NCBI GenBank assembly: GCA_963779055.1
Contig: CAVZWN010000001.1
Span: 124,001-188,000, forward strand
Reading direction: 5' to 3'
From: Sulfurimicrobium sp963779055
GTDB lineage: Bacteria > Pseudomonadota > Gammaproteobacteria > Burkholderiales > Sulfuricellaceae
DNA length: 64,000 bases
The position numbers and the translations under genes were made by a program. Shown one piece after another: positions 9,141 through 17,562 of this stretch. A model generated the notes under the pieces. The model ran no database searches and was not told where the DNA came from. It was given only the letters and a program-made list of their open reading frames with translations. Position 1 is the stretch's first letter. The number at the start of each line of letters is the position of its first letter.

Positions 9141-10814
9141 ATGCCCGCCTTTACAAATCCCACCGATATTGCCCGTGAAACCCTGAAAGCGCTGGCGGTG
9201 CGACGGATCGCTCCAAACCCGGAAAATTACCAGACTATCTATAACGAAATTGCCGGCATACAACCTCCGGCGCCCCAGGCCAAAAACGCCCAGGTGCAGC
9301 AAAAAGCGGAAGCTGGAGGCAATGCCAACTGGGCCGAGCTGATCCGCGAGCTGATCCGCCAGTGGGATCTCAAGCAAAGCGGTGTGACCACCTCGCGGAA
9401 AAAAGAGGGGCTGGGGCGGGTGTTGAGCAATTTTGCCAAAGACTCCGCGGTGTTGCATACCAAGTTGCAGGCGCTGGTGGGGTCTTGGGGAGAAAAGGCT
9501 GCGCCTGCAGGTGTGCCGGTGGATGGAATTGAGCCAGACGAAAATGTACAGGGTGGTCCGGCCGCTGCAATAACGCCGGAAGGTGTGGCTGGAGTGGATA
9601 TTTCGCTGGCGGATGTGCCCGGGGCGTTGCGGGAAATGCTGGCGCAAACGATACAGACCGGCGTGGCGCCGCGCCTGTCCCAGTTCCCCGATCTGCATGA
9701 TGAGGCCCTCCTGCTGGCTCAGCAGGCGCGTGAAGCGCGTGACGCGCTGGCGATCCAGGGGGTGGCGAAAAAAATCAAGCAGTTCTGGCTCAAGCTGGAA
9801 TTGCGCAACGATTCCGATGCCCTGGTGCTGGATGGACTGGTCCGCTTGCTGAAACTGCTGGTCGACAATATCAGCGAACTGCTGCTCGATGATAAATGGC
9901 TGTCCGGCCAGATTGCCGTGGTGCAGGACATTATTTCCCAGCCCCTGGATAGCCGCGTGCTGTATGACGCGGAGCGCAGTTTCAAGGAGGTGATTTTCAA
10001 GCAGGGCAACCTGAAGCATAGCCTGCTTGAAGCCAGAACCGCCATCAAGAACATGATGGCGACCTTCATTGATCGCATGTCCGAAATGTCTGCCAGCACC
10101 GGTGAATACCACGACAAGATCGGATCATATGCTGCGGAGATCAGCAAGACCGAGGATATCAACCAGCTAAACCGGATTCTTGGTGACTTGATGAAAGATA
10201 CCCGGGGAATGCAGCTAGACATGATGCGCTCCCGCGATGAACTGGCGCTGGCGCACAAGCAGGTCAAGGATGCCGAAGAAAAGATTCGTCTGCTCGAAGT
10301 GGAGCTGGATCAGGTCAGCGAACTGGTACACGAAGATCATTTGACCGGCACGCTCAACCGGCGTGGGATGGAAGACGCTTTTGGCCGCGAGCTGTCGCGC
10401 GCAGACCGTCTCAAAGCATCAATGTGCGTTTCGCTGATGGATATCGACCACTTCAAGCGCCTGAACGACACTTATGGCCATGACGCTGGTGATGAGGCGC
10501 TGGTGCATCTGGTGCAGGTGACCAGGGAAGCGCTGCGGCCAACAGATGTCATCGCCCGTTTTGGCGGCGAGGAGTTTGTGATCATTCTGCCGGACACCGG
10601 CATGGACGAGGCGGTCAAGGTGATGACCCGGGTTCAGCGCCATCTCACCAAGAATTTTTTCATGCACGACAATCAGCGCGTGCTGATCACCTTCAGTGCC
10701 GGCGTGGCACTGAGAGGTACCGGCGAGGGCGCCGAGTCCATGATCTCCCGCGCCGACAAGGCGCTCTATCAGGCCAAAGAGGCGGGGCGCAACCGGGTGA
10801 TTCCTGCCGGCTGA
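9141..10814 (+). CDS. Diguanylate cyclase (GGDEF) in the flagellar cluster
   Basis: Makes cyclic di-GMP. 557 residues without signal peptide or membrane segments, so cytoplasmic. The first 375 residues are helical with no family I recognise; a coiled coil (about 350-395, KQVKDAEEKIRLLEVELDQV) leads into a C-terminal GGDEF domain with intact active site GGEEF at residues 475-479. An RxxD inhibitory site (RPTD) lies five residues before it, so product inhibition is expected. Wedged between flgA and flgB, it probably links c-di-GMP to motility; that is inference from position. Confidence 0.92.
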   Translation: MPAFTNPTDIARETLKALAVRRIAPNPENYQTIYNEIAGIQPPAPQAKNAQVQQKAEAGGNANWAELIRELIRQWDLKQSGVTTSRKKEGLGRVLSNFAKDSAVLHTKLQALVGSWGEKAAPAGVPVDGIEPDENVQGGPAAAITPEGVAGVDISLADVPGALREMLAQTIQTGVAPRLSQFPDLHDEALLLAQQAREARDALAIQGVAKKIKQFWLKLELRNDSDALVLDGLVRLLKLLVDNISELLLDDKWLSGQIAVVQDIISQPLDSRVLYDAERSFKEVIFKQGNLKHSLLEARTAIKNMMATFIDRMSEMSASTGEYHDKIGSYAAEISKTEDINQLNRILGDLMKDTRGMQLDMMRSRDELALAHKQVKDAEEKIRLLEVELDQVSELVHEDHLTGTLNRRGMEDAFGRELSRADRLKASMCVSLMDIDHFKRLNDTYGHDAGDEALVHLVQVTREALRPTDVIARFGGEEFVIILPDTGMDEAVKVMTRVQRHLTKNFFMHDNQRVLITFSAGVALRGTGEGAESMISRADKALYQAKEAGRNRVIPAG

Positions 10815-10827
10815 GCCTGTTGCCGTT

Positions 10828-10848
10828 GCGGCAATAATTGCCGCTTTC
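10828..10848 (+). terminator. Hairpin after the diguanylate cyclase gene
   Basis: GCGGCAA, loop TAA, TTGCCGC, followed by only TTTC. It begins 14 bases after the stop. The stem is perfect but the U-tract is weak. Confidence 0.45.
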
Positions 10849-10991
10849 AAACCCCTCCCAGCCTCCCCTTGTCAGGGGAGGAGCGCCACTTCGCCGCGCA
10901 GCAAAGAAATATCGCCACTTCCCGCCGTGTCCTGTAAAGAGGGTGCTGTCGGCTCTCTCCTCCCCTGACAAGGGGAGGCTGGGAGGGGTTT
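10849..10991 (+). repeat. REPIN-like element with 35-bp perfect inverted arms
   Basis: Two identical 35-base arms face each other (10849-10883 and 10957-10991), separated by 73 bases. Each arm is itself a hairpin: CCTCCCCT, loop TGTC, AGGGGAGG. This layout, two palindromic REP units in inverted orientation, is that of REPINs or a small non-autonomous MITE; no transposase is in the window. It fills most of the gap between the cyclase gene and flgB, upstream of the sigma-54 site. Confidence 0.85.
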
Positions 10992-11032
10992 TCTGGTGAG
11001 AAGAAGCAGCACCATCATGGGGTGTCTCATTC

Positions 11033-11047
11033 TGGCACGCTCCGTGC
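11033..11047 (+). promoter_or_regulatory. Sigma-54 (RpoN) type promoter for the flgB operon
   Basis: TGGCAC-N5-GTGC: the invariant GG (11034-11035) and GC (11046-11047) are exactly 12 bases apart as required for -24/-12 recognition; only the first T of the TTGC box differs from consensus. The flgB ATG is 39 bases downstream. Such promoters need an activator of the FleQ/FlrC type, not seen in this window. Confidence 0.72.
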
Positions 11048-11086
11048 TTATCTGTTGCCACAGGTGGAATTATTGAGGTTGTGGCG

Positions 11087-11488
11087 ATGCTAAGCAGGAT
11101 AGACGAAGAAGTCGGTTTCATGAGCAAGGCGCTCAATCTGCACGCGCACCGCCAGCAATTGCTGGCCGGTAATATCGCCAATGCCGATACGCCGGGCTAC
11201 AAGGCAGTCGATATCAACTTCTCCCAGGCGTTGAAGGCCGCTGTCGGCTCCAGCCAGCCAGCGGGTCTGAATGCAACGGCGCCCGGCCATCTGCAGCCGC
11301 AGGGCAGCAGCCCTTTTGGCGCCAAGACGCTTTACCGCCAGCCGGCCCAGCCCAGCATTGACGGCAACACCGTGGATATGGACGTGGAGCGTACCCAGTT
11401 CATCGATAACGCCATCCGTTACCAGTTTGCCCTGGATCGGGTCAGCGGCAAATTCAAGACCCTTGATCTCGCCTTGAAAGGACAATAA
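11087..11488 (+). CDS. flgB: Flagellar proximal rod protein FlgB
   Basis: First proximal rod component. 133 residues from the ATG at 11087, which has GAGG eight bases before it; the in-frame GTG at 11081 would leave only two bases of spacing. The N-terminal rod motif is present (AHRQQLLAGNIANADTPGYK-like, about residues 20-38) and the C-terminus has the helical VDMDVERTQFIDNAIRYQFA segment. It opens the flgBCDEFGHIJ series. Confidence 0.95.
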   Translation: MLSRIDEEVGFMSKALNLHAHRQQLLAGNIANADTPGYKAVDINFSQALKAAVGSSQPAGLNATAPGHLQPQGSSPFGAKTLYRQPAQPSIDGNTVDMDVERTQFIDNAIRYQFALDRVSGKFKTLDLALKGQ

Positions 11489-11490
11489 TC

Positions 11491-11901
11491 ATGTCCCTGT
11501 TTAATCTGTTCGATATTTCCGGTTCTGCCATGACGGCGCAATCACAGCGCCTCAACGTGGTGGCGAGTAACCTGGCTAACGCAGATAGTGCTACCAGTTC
11601 CACCGGGCAGCCCTATCGTGCCAAGCAGGTTGTATTCAGCGCTACCCCGCTGGGCGGCAACAACGGCGCGGCATCTGGGGTGCGCGTGACCAAAGTGATT
11701 GATGATCCGGCCCCGATGAAGCTGATGTATGACCCCAAGAACCCCCTTGCCGATGCCAAGGGCTACGTCACCATGCCCAACGTCAACGCGGTGGAAGAAA
11801 TGGTAAACATGATTTCAGCTTCGCGCTCCTACCAGAGCAACGCGGATGTGATGAATACGGCAAAAACCCTGTTGCAGAAAACCCTGCAGCTGGGCCAATA
11901 A
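11491..11901 (+). CDS. flgC: Flagellar proximal rod protein FlgC
   Basis: Proximal rod subunit, 136 residues, full length. The N-terminus has the axial-protein signature (AMTAQSQRLNVVASNLANAD) and the C-terminus the matching NVNAVEEMVNMISASRSYQS helix, which pair to form the coiled-coil D0 domain. Two bases after flgB. Confidence 0.96.
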   Translation: MSLFNLFDISGSAMTAQSQRLNVVASNLANADSATSSTGQPYRAKQVVFSATPLGGNNGAASGVRVTKVIDDPAPMKLMYDPKNPLADAKGYVTMPNVNAVEEMVNMISASRSYQSNADVMNTAKTLLQKTLQLGQ

Positions 11902-11913
11902 GGAGATGACAGC

Positions 11914-12567
11914 ATGACTACGGTAAGTGAAATATCGAATTCGGTAACCACCACGGCCACGACACAGACGTCCGCAAAGGAATCAGAAGACCGCTTCCTC
12001 AAGCTGCTGGTGACACAGATGCAGAATCAGGATCCCCTGAACCCTATGGATAATGCCGAAATTACTTCGCAGATGGCGCAACTTTCCACGGTGACAGAGC
12101 TAGGCAAACTCAATGATGCGGTAAGCGCAATGTCAGCTTCATTCATGGCGGGGCAGTCTCTCCAGGCGGCGGCTCTGGTGGGGCATGGCGTGATGATAGA
12201 AGGCAACCGGCTGGAGCTCAATAATGGCTCTGCTTACGGTGGTGTGGACCTGGCGCAGGCGGCTGACAAGTTGACCGTCATGATCAAGGACGCCTCCGGT
12301 AAGGTAATTCATACCGCTGACCTCGGGCCGCAAGATGCCGCAGGCAGCGTGGCTTTTCAGTGGGATGGCTCGATGGATGGAGGGGGTGTGGCGCCCAGTG
12401 GTGCCTATACCTTCGAAGTGGCGGCTGAACTGGGTGGAAATAAAGTCGATACGACTGCGCTGTCGGTGGGAATGGTCGGCAGCGTGTCTCTGGGTGCACA
12501 GGGGGCTACATTGAACGTGGCCGGATTCGGGCCGATTGCCTTGTCTCAAGTTAAACAGATTCTGTAA
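11914..12567 (+). CDS. flgD: Flagellar hook-cap / hook assembly protein FlgD
   Basis: Scaffold cap needed to polymerise the hook; discarded when the hook is finished. 217 residues with the conserved N-terminal segment (DRFLKLLVTQMQNQDPLNPM, about 28-47) and a C-terminal FlgD Ig-like/tudor region (about 90-210). Good ribosome site AAGGAG before ATG 11914. Position between flgC and flgE is canonical. Confidence 0.96.
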   Translation: MTTVSEISNSVTTTATTQTSAKESEDRFLKLLVTQMQNQDPLNPMDNAEITSQMAQLSTVTELGKLNDAVSAMSASFMAGQSLQAAALVGHGVMIEGNRLELNNGSAYGGVDLAQAADKLTVMIKDASGKVIHTADLGPQDAAGSVAFQWDGSMDGGGVAPSGAYTFEVAAELGGNKVDTTALSVGMVGSVSLGAQGATLNVAGFGPIALSQVKQIL

Positions 12568-12578
12568 GGAGAAATATC

Positions 12579-13880
12579 ATGGGTTTTCAAACGGGACTAA
12601 GCGGCCTCAATGCAGCAGCCAAGAACCTGGATGTGATCGGCAATAACGTGGCGAATAGCGGAACCGTGGGTTTTAAATCCGGGCAGGCGCAGTTTTCCGA
12701 TGTTTTTGCCGCCTCTCTGACCGGCGGCGGCGCCAGCCAGATCGGTATCGGCACCAAGCTGGCAACCGTGGCTCAGCAGTTCACCCAGGGCAATATAACG
12801 GCGACCAACAACTCTCTGGATGTGGCAATTAACGGCAAGGGGTTTTTTGTCCTGAGCAACAACGGGGCGGCAACCTACACCCGTAACGGCCAGTTTCAGC
12901 TCGACATGAATGGGAGCATCGTGACCAGCGGTGGTTTGAATGTGCAAGGTTATAGTGTGGATCCGTTGACCGGGGCCGTTACTGGCGCCTTGGGCGATCT
13001 GGTTATTTCGACGGCCAGCCAGCCGCCCCAGATAACGGGAGGGACCTTGCAGACGTTTACCGGCGGTACCGGGATCAATATGGTGATGAATCTTGACTCA
13101 CGCTCGACTGTTCCCGTTTCTGCGGTATTTAGCCCTTCCGACCCCACAAGTTATACCAGATCGACGTCATTGCAGGTTTATGACAGCCTGGGTAATGCGC
13201 ATACGCTGACGCAGTATTTTGTGGCCACCACGACGCCTGGAACCTGGGATCTGCATGCAACCATAGATGGAAATACGCCAGTAACATTTCCAGCGTTACC
13301 GGCACCAGCGACAACAACAACAGTGCCGCTGACCTTCAATACATCAGGACAGTTGACAGCAGCCATGCCTATGCAGATGACGATTGATTTAAATGCTGCT
13401 GCACTCGCAAATGGGACAACTAATAATGCCAGTCAGTACATAAGATCTAATCTCGATTTTACCGGCAGCTCGCAATTTGGCAGCCCTTTCGGCGTCACCT
13501 CTGCCGCCCAGGACGGGTATGCGGCAGGCGAGCTGGCCGGATTTAATATTGGCCAGGACGGCGTCGTGCAGGGGCGCTACACCAACGGGCAGACCCGGAC
13601 GCTTGGCCAGCTCGCGCTGGCTAATTTCGCCAACCCACAAGGTCTGCAGCCGTTGGGAGATAACCAGTGGTCGGAAAGTCCGAATTCCGGTGCGGCGCTG
13701 CTGGGTCAGCCAGGGGCTGCGGGCCTGGGAATGCTGCAATCTTCGGCGACGGAAGACTCCAATGTTGATCTGACCCAGGAACTGGTGAATATGATCGTGG
13801 CGCAGCGTGCCTATCAGGCGAATGCACAGACCATTAAAACGCAGGATGCGATTCAGCAAACGCTGATGAACCTGAGGTAA
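12579..13880 (+). CDS. flgE: Flagellar hook protein FlgE
   Basis: Structural subunit of the hook. 433 residues. N-terminal D0 signature LSGLNAAAKNLDVIGNNVAN (residues 7-26) and C-terminal NVDLTQELVNMIVAQRAYQA are both present; the centre is threonine- and glycine-rich and variable, as usual. AAGGAG ribosome site before the ATG. A heptamer repeat element follows directly after the stop. Confidence 0.96.
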   Translation: MGFQTGLSGLNAAAKNLDVIGNNVANSGTVGFKSGQAQFSDVFAASLTGGGASQIGIGTKLATVAQQFTQGNITATNNSLDVAINGKGFFVLSNNGAATYTRNGQFQLDMNGSIVTSGGLNVQGYSVDPLTGAVTGALGDLVISTASQPPQITGGTLQTFTGGTGINMVMNLDSRSTVPVSAVFSPSDPTSYTRSTSLQVYDSLGNAHTLTQYFVATTTPGTWDLHATIDGNTPVTFPALPAPATTTTVPLTFNTSGQLTAAMPMQMTIDLNAAALANGTTNNASQYIRSNLDFTGSSQFGSPFGVTSAAQDGYAAGELAGFNIGQDGVVQGRYTNGQTRTLGQLALANFANPQGLQPLGDNQWSESPNSGAALLGQPGAAGLGMLQSSATEDSNVDLTQELVNMIVAQRAYQANAQTIKTQDAIQQTLMNLR

Positions 13881-13885
13881 GACGG

Positions 13886-13994
13886 GTGAAGAGTGAAGCC
13901 GCTGCGCTGTGAAATGTGAAGGGTGTATAGAGAATGGTGATTTTCCGTTTCACGTTTCACAACCAAGGCGCAGCCGAGTGGCTTCACGTTTCAC
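13886..13994 (+). repeat. Inverted heptamer (GTGAARN) element between flgE and flgF
   Basis: Left arm 13886-13922 and right arm 13945-13994 are imperfect inverted copies. Each has pairs of a GTGAAAC-like heptamer flanking a G/C-rich core (AGCCGCTGCGCT on the left, AGCCACTCGGCTGCGCC in the right arm read in reverse). It can fold into a long hairpin within the flg operon. No ORF of interest inside. Confidence 0.7.
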
Positions 13995-14010
13995 ATAAGA
14001 GGGAATTCGT

Positions 14011-14755
14011 ATGGATAGACTGATCTACATTGCCATGACAGGCGCCAAACACGCGATGTGGCAGCAGGCTTCCACAGCGCACAATCTGGCCAACGTCACG
14101 ACCACCGGCTATCGCGCTGAAAGCAATGCCTTCCGCGCCCTGCCGGTGTATGGCGAGGGTGCCAAAACTCGGGCTTTCGTGGTTGATTCCACAACCGGAA
14201 CGGACTTTACTCCGGGCGTCATCCAGAGTACTGGCCGCGAACTGGATGTGGCGGTGCAGGGCAAGGGCTGGATTGCCGTACAGGCGCCCGATGGCAGCGA
14301 GGCTTACACTCGCAGCGGCAGCTTTCAGATCAGTCCCGAACGGCGTGCTGCAGACCCGCAATGGCCTGAATGTGACGGGCGATGGCGGCCCGATCGCCAT
14401 TCCTCCCGACAACGACATTACCGTGGCCAAGGATGGTACGGTTTCTGCCATTCCGACTGGCCAGACGCTGACTTCCGTGACGGCGCTGGGCCGCATCAAG
14501 CTGGTCAACCCGGTGGAGAAAGATCTGGTGAAGGGCGAGGATGGCCTGTTCCGGCTCAGGAGCGGGCAGCCAGCCCAGGCTGATGTGAATGTCATGCTGG
14601 CGCCGAATTCGCTGGAGAGCAGCAATGTCAGCATGGTGGAATCGATGGTGAATATGATCACCCATGCGCGCAGTTTTGAATTGCAGACCAAGCTGCTGCA
14701 GAAAGCCGAGGGCAATGATGCCAAGGCTGCCCAGCTTTTGAATTTGACTGCTTAA
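14011..14755 (+). pseudogene. flgF: Flagellar proximal rod protein FlgF, one-base frameshift
   Basis: Proximal rod subunit of about 247 residues. Residues from the ATG at 14011 match FlgF (MDRLIYIAMTGAKHAMWQQ; DVAVQGKGWIAVQ; YTRSGSFQIS) up to about base 14334, then the matching frame changes by +1 and continues (NGVLQTRNGLNV ... MVESMVNMITHARSFELQTK) to the stop at 14755. Removing one C from the CCC at 14335-14337 restores SFQISPNGVLQTRNGL. Either a sequencing indel or a true lesion; a real loss should block the rod and motility. Ribosome site GAGGG before the ATG. Confidence 0.9.
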
Positions 14756-14769
14756 ATGAGGGTTAGAAC

Positions 14770-15552
14770 ATGATTCGTTCTTTGTGGATAGCCAAGACTG
14801 GCCTCGAATCGCAGCAGATCCAGATGGATGTGGTGTCGAACAATCTGGCCAACGTCAGCACCAATGGATTCAAGCGCAGCCGTGCGGTATTCGAGGATCT
14901 GCTTTATCAAAACCTGCGTCAGGCGGGGGCGCAATCCTCGCAGCAGACACAGGTGCCTTCCGGGCTGCAAATCGGTACCGGTGTGCGCCCGGTCGCCACT
15001 GAACGCATTCATATGCAGGGCAACCTGCAGCGGACCGAAAACTCACTCGATGTGGCGATCAACGGCAAGGGATTTTTGCAGATTCTGATGCCGGATGGCA
15101 GCACTGCCTACACGCGCGATGGCGCTTTCCAGGTTGATAGCCAGGGGCAGATGGTGACTGCCAGCGGATATCCTTTGCAGCCGGCATTGACCATCCCGTC
15201 TGATGCGCTGAGTGTGACCATCGGCCGGGACGGTACGGTTTCTGTCCTGCAGGCGGGTAATGCTGCCCCCACCCAGGTGGGGAGCATCCAGCTTGCCAGC
15301 TTCATCAACCCGGCCGGCTTGCAGAGCGAAGGCGAGAATCTTTACAAGGAAACCGCAGCGTCTGGTTCTCCATCGGCAAATACGCCCGGAACCAACGGTC
15401 TCGGCGTGTTGAATCAGTTCTACGTTGAAACATCCAACGTCAACGTGGTGGAAGAAATGGTGAATATGATTCAGACGCAACGCGCTTATGAGATCAATTC
15501 CAAAGCCATCACGGTATCCGATCAGATGTTGCAGCGCCTGACGCAGATCTGA
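14770..15552 (+). CDS. flgG: Flagellar distal rod protein FlgG
   Basis: Distal rod subunit, 260 residues, full length. N-terminal QIQMDVVSNNLANVSTNGFK and C-terminal NVNVVEEMVNMIQTQRAYEI axial signatures frame the FlgE/F/G-family middle (SLDVAINGKGFLQI; YTRDGAFQVD). GAGGG ribosome site before the ATG. Reads on to flgH. Confidence 0.97.
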   Translation: MIRSLWIAKTGLESQQIQMDVVSNNLANVSTNGFKRSRAVFEDLLYQNLRQAGAQSSQQTQVPSGLQIGTGVRPVATERIHMQGNLQRTENSLDVAINGKGFLQILMPDGSTAYTRDGAFQVDSQGQMVTASGYPLQPALTIPSDALSVTIGRDGTVSVLQAGNAAPTQVGSIQLASFINPAGLQSEGENLYKETAASGSPSANTPGTNGLGVLNQFYVETSNVNVVEEMVNMIQTQRAYEINSKAITVSDQMLQRLTQI

Positions 15553-15564
15553 CAGGGGGTGGTC

Positions 15565-16233
15565 ATGCTTAACAGGTTGATAATGATTGTAATGGCTGCA
15601 ACTGCGCTGGCAGCTTGCACCACGGTGCCTCCGGTCGCAATACATCAGCCAATGACCGCGCGGCCAGCGCCTGCGGCGGAAGCGCCGGGCGGCAACGGGT
15701 CGATCTATCAGGCCGGATACACCAACCGCTCCCTGTTCGAGGACCGCCGCGCGCGCAATGTCGGGGATACCCTGATCATTACCATCAACGAGAAAATTTC
15801 CGCCAGCAAAAAATCCAGCACTTCGGCGGACCGGAATGGCAGCAGCAGCATGGATGTGCCTCTTCTCGGCGGCTTGTCTGCCGCAAATATCCTGAGGACC
15901 CCGCTTTCCGGCAGTTCGGACAGTACTTTTGAAGGCAAGGGCGACAGCAGCGCCAATAACGCCTTTACCGGCACTATCGCCGTGACCGTGATCGAAGTGC
16001 TGCCCAACGGCAATCTGCTGGTGAGCGGCGAGAAACAGATGAATATCAATCAGGGCGGTGAGTTCGTGCGCTTCTCCGGGGTGGTCAATCCGATGAATGT
16101 CAGCGCTGCCAATAGCGTGTCTTCGACCCAGGTGGCGGATGCGCGCATGGAGTACAAAGGCACCGGTTACATCGATGAAGCGCAGACCATGGGCTGGCTG
16201 GCGCGCTTCTTTCTTTCTGTGCTGCCATTCTGA
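15565..16233 (+). CDS. flgH: Flagellar L-ring lipoprotein FlgH
   Basis: Outer-membrane ring of the basal body. 222 residues from ATG 15565, preceded by AGGGGG; the GTG at 15559 is a weaker choice. A lipoprotein signal ends in the lipobox LAAC, with the lipidated cysteine near residue 19. The FlgH core follows (SLFEDRRARNVGDTLIITIN; LPNGNLLVSGEKQM). 12 bases after flgG. Confidence 0.96.
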   Translation: MLNRLIMIVMAATALAACTTVPPVAIHQPMTARPAPAAEAPGGNGSIYQAGYTNRSLFEDRRARNVGDTLIITINEKISASKKSSTSADRNGSSSMDVPLLGGLSAANILRTPLSGSSDSTFEGKGDSSANNAFTGTIAVTVIEVLPNGNLLVSGEKQMNINQGGEFVRFSGVVNPMNVSAANSVSSTQVADARMEYKGTGYIDEAQTMGWLARFFLSVLPF

Positions 16234-16255
16234 GCTGGCTAAGGGGTAATGAGCG

Positions 16256-17359
16256 ATGAGTAAAGTATGGAAATATGCGGCAGCCCTGGCTTTTCTGTTT
16301 GCCGGCACGGGTGCGGCTCACGCCGAACGCATCAAGGATCTGGCCTCGGTTCAGGGGGTGCGCACCAACCAGCTGGCAGGCTACGGGCTGGTAGTGGGGC
16401 TGGATGGCAGCGGTGACCAGACTACGCAGACGCCGTTTACGGTGCAGAGCATCATCAATATGCTGGGGCAGATGGGTGTGAACCTGCCGCCTTCCAGCCT
16501 GCAGCTGAAAAACGTCGCGGCGGTGATGGTGACCGCCAACCTGCCCGCATTTGCAAGGCCCGGTCAGAATATCGATGTAACCGTCTCTTCGCTCGGTAAC
16601 GCCAAGAGCCTGCGTGGCGGCACGCTGATCATGACACCGCTGAAAGGCGCGGATGGGCAGGTGTATGCCATTTCGCAGGGTAATGTGCTGGTGGGCGGCG
16701 TGGGGGCTTCCGCGGGGGGCAGCAGCGCACAGGTCAATCATCTGGCAGTCGGGCGAATTCCGGCAGGTGCCACTGTCGAGCGCGCGGTGAATACGCAGTT
16801 GGGGCAGGGCGATTTTATCAATCTTGATCTGAATACGGGTGACTTCACGACGGCCAACCGGGTGGTGCAGGCCATTAACGGCCGCTTTGGCGCGGGAACG
16901 GCGAGTGCCAGCGATGCGCGGCAGATCCGCGTGGCCGCGCCGCGCGATAACAATCAGCGCGTGGCCTTCCTGTCCCAGGTTGAAAACCTGCCGGTCACGG
17001 CAGGCAATGGTGCAGCCAGGGTTATCGTGAATGCGCGTACGGGTTCCGTGGTGATGAACCAGAACGTGGAGGTCGATAACTGTGCGGTTGCCCACGGTAA
17101 TCTGGCAGTCACGATCACCAGCGATACCCAGGTGAGCCAGCCCAATCCTCTGTCGCAGGGCGAAACTGTGGTGACACAGAATGCGCAGATTGATATTTCG
17201 GCGCAGAAAGGCGGCCTGGTGGCATTGCAGGCCAGCCCGTCACTGGGTGAAGTGGTGAAGGCGCTGAACGCGGTGGGCGCCTCTCCGCAGGATCTGCTGG
17301 CCATCCTCCAGGCCATGAAGGCGGCAGGCGCGCTGCGGGCTGAGTTGGAAATAATTTAA
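16256..17359 (+). CDS. flgI: Flagellar P-ring protein FlgI
   Basis: Periplasmic P-ring subunit, 367 residues. Signal peptide to about residue 23 (ALAFLFAGTGAAHA), then the conserved mature start ERIKDLASVQGVRTNQLAGY. Needs FlgA (8377-9069) for assembly. AAGGGG ribosome site about ten bases before the ATG. The TAA stop is the left edge of a repeat element that separates flgI from flgJ. Confidence 0.97.
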   Translation: MSKVWKYAAALAFLFAGTGAAHAERIKDLASVQGVRTNQLAGYGLVVGLDGSGDQTTQTPFTVQSIINMLGQMGVNLPPSSLQLKNVAAVMVTANLPAFARPGQNIDVTVSSLGNAKSLRGGTLIMTPLKGADGQVYAISQGNVLVGGVGASAGGSSAQVNHLAVGRIPAGATVERAVNTQLGQGDFINLDLNTGDFTTANRVVQAINGRFGAGTASASDARQIRVAAPRDNNQRVAFLSQVENLPVTAGNGAARVIVNARTGSVVMNQNVEVDNCAVAHGNLAVTITSDTQVSQPNPLSQGETVVTQNAQIDISAQKGGLVALQASPSLGEVVKALNAVGASPQDLLAILQAMKAAGALRAELEII

Positions 17360-17474
17360 ACCCGGATTATCCATAGGATTTTGGACGTTAACAAAATCAA
17401 TAGATTGTAGGTCGGGCTTCAACCCGACATCTCGGGCTGAAGCCCGACCTACGATCTAATGGATTATTTGGGTT
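17359..17474 (+). repeat. Palindromic repeat element, copy 1 (flgI-flgJ)
   Basis: A 46-base near-perfect palindrome (17407-17452; outer arms GTAGGTCGGGCTTCA) lies in a 116-base unit whose ends are similar and inverted (AACCCGGATTATCCATAG left; the right end in reverse is AACCCAAATAATCCATTAG). A second copy in the opposite orientation follows flgL. No coding frame. Likely a REP/MITE-type element. Confidence 0.8.
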
Positions 17475-17562
17475 AAAGTTGTTGCTTTGCTTGTCCCGCT
17501 GGCGGGAATGGCCGGCGGGACAAGCAAGTCAAAACCCTGGCGCAATCCATGCCAGGGCTGGC

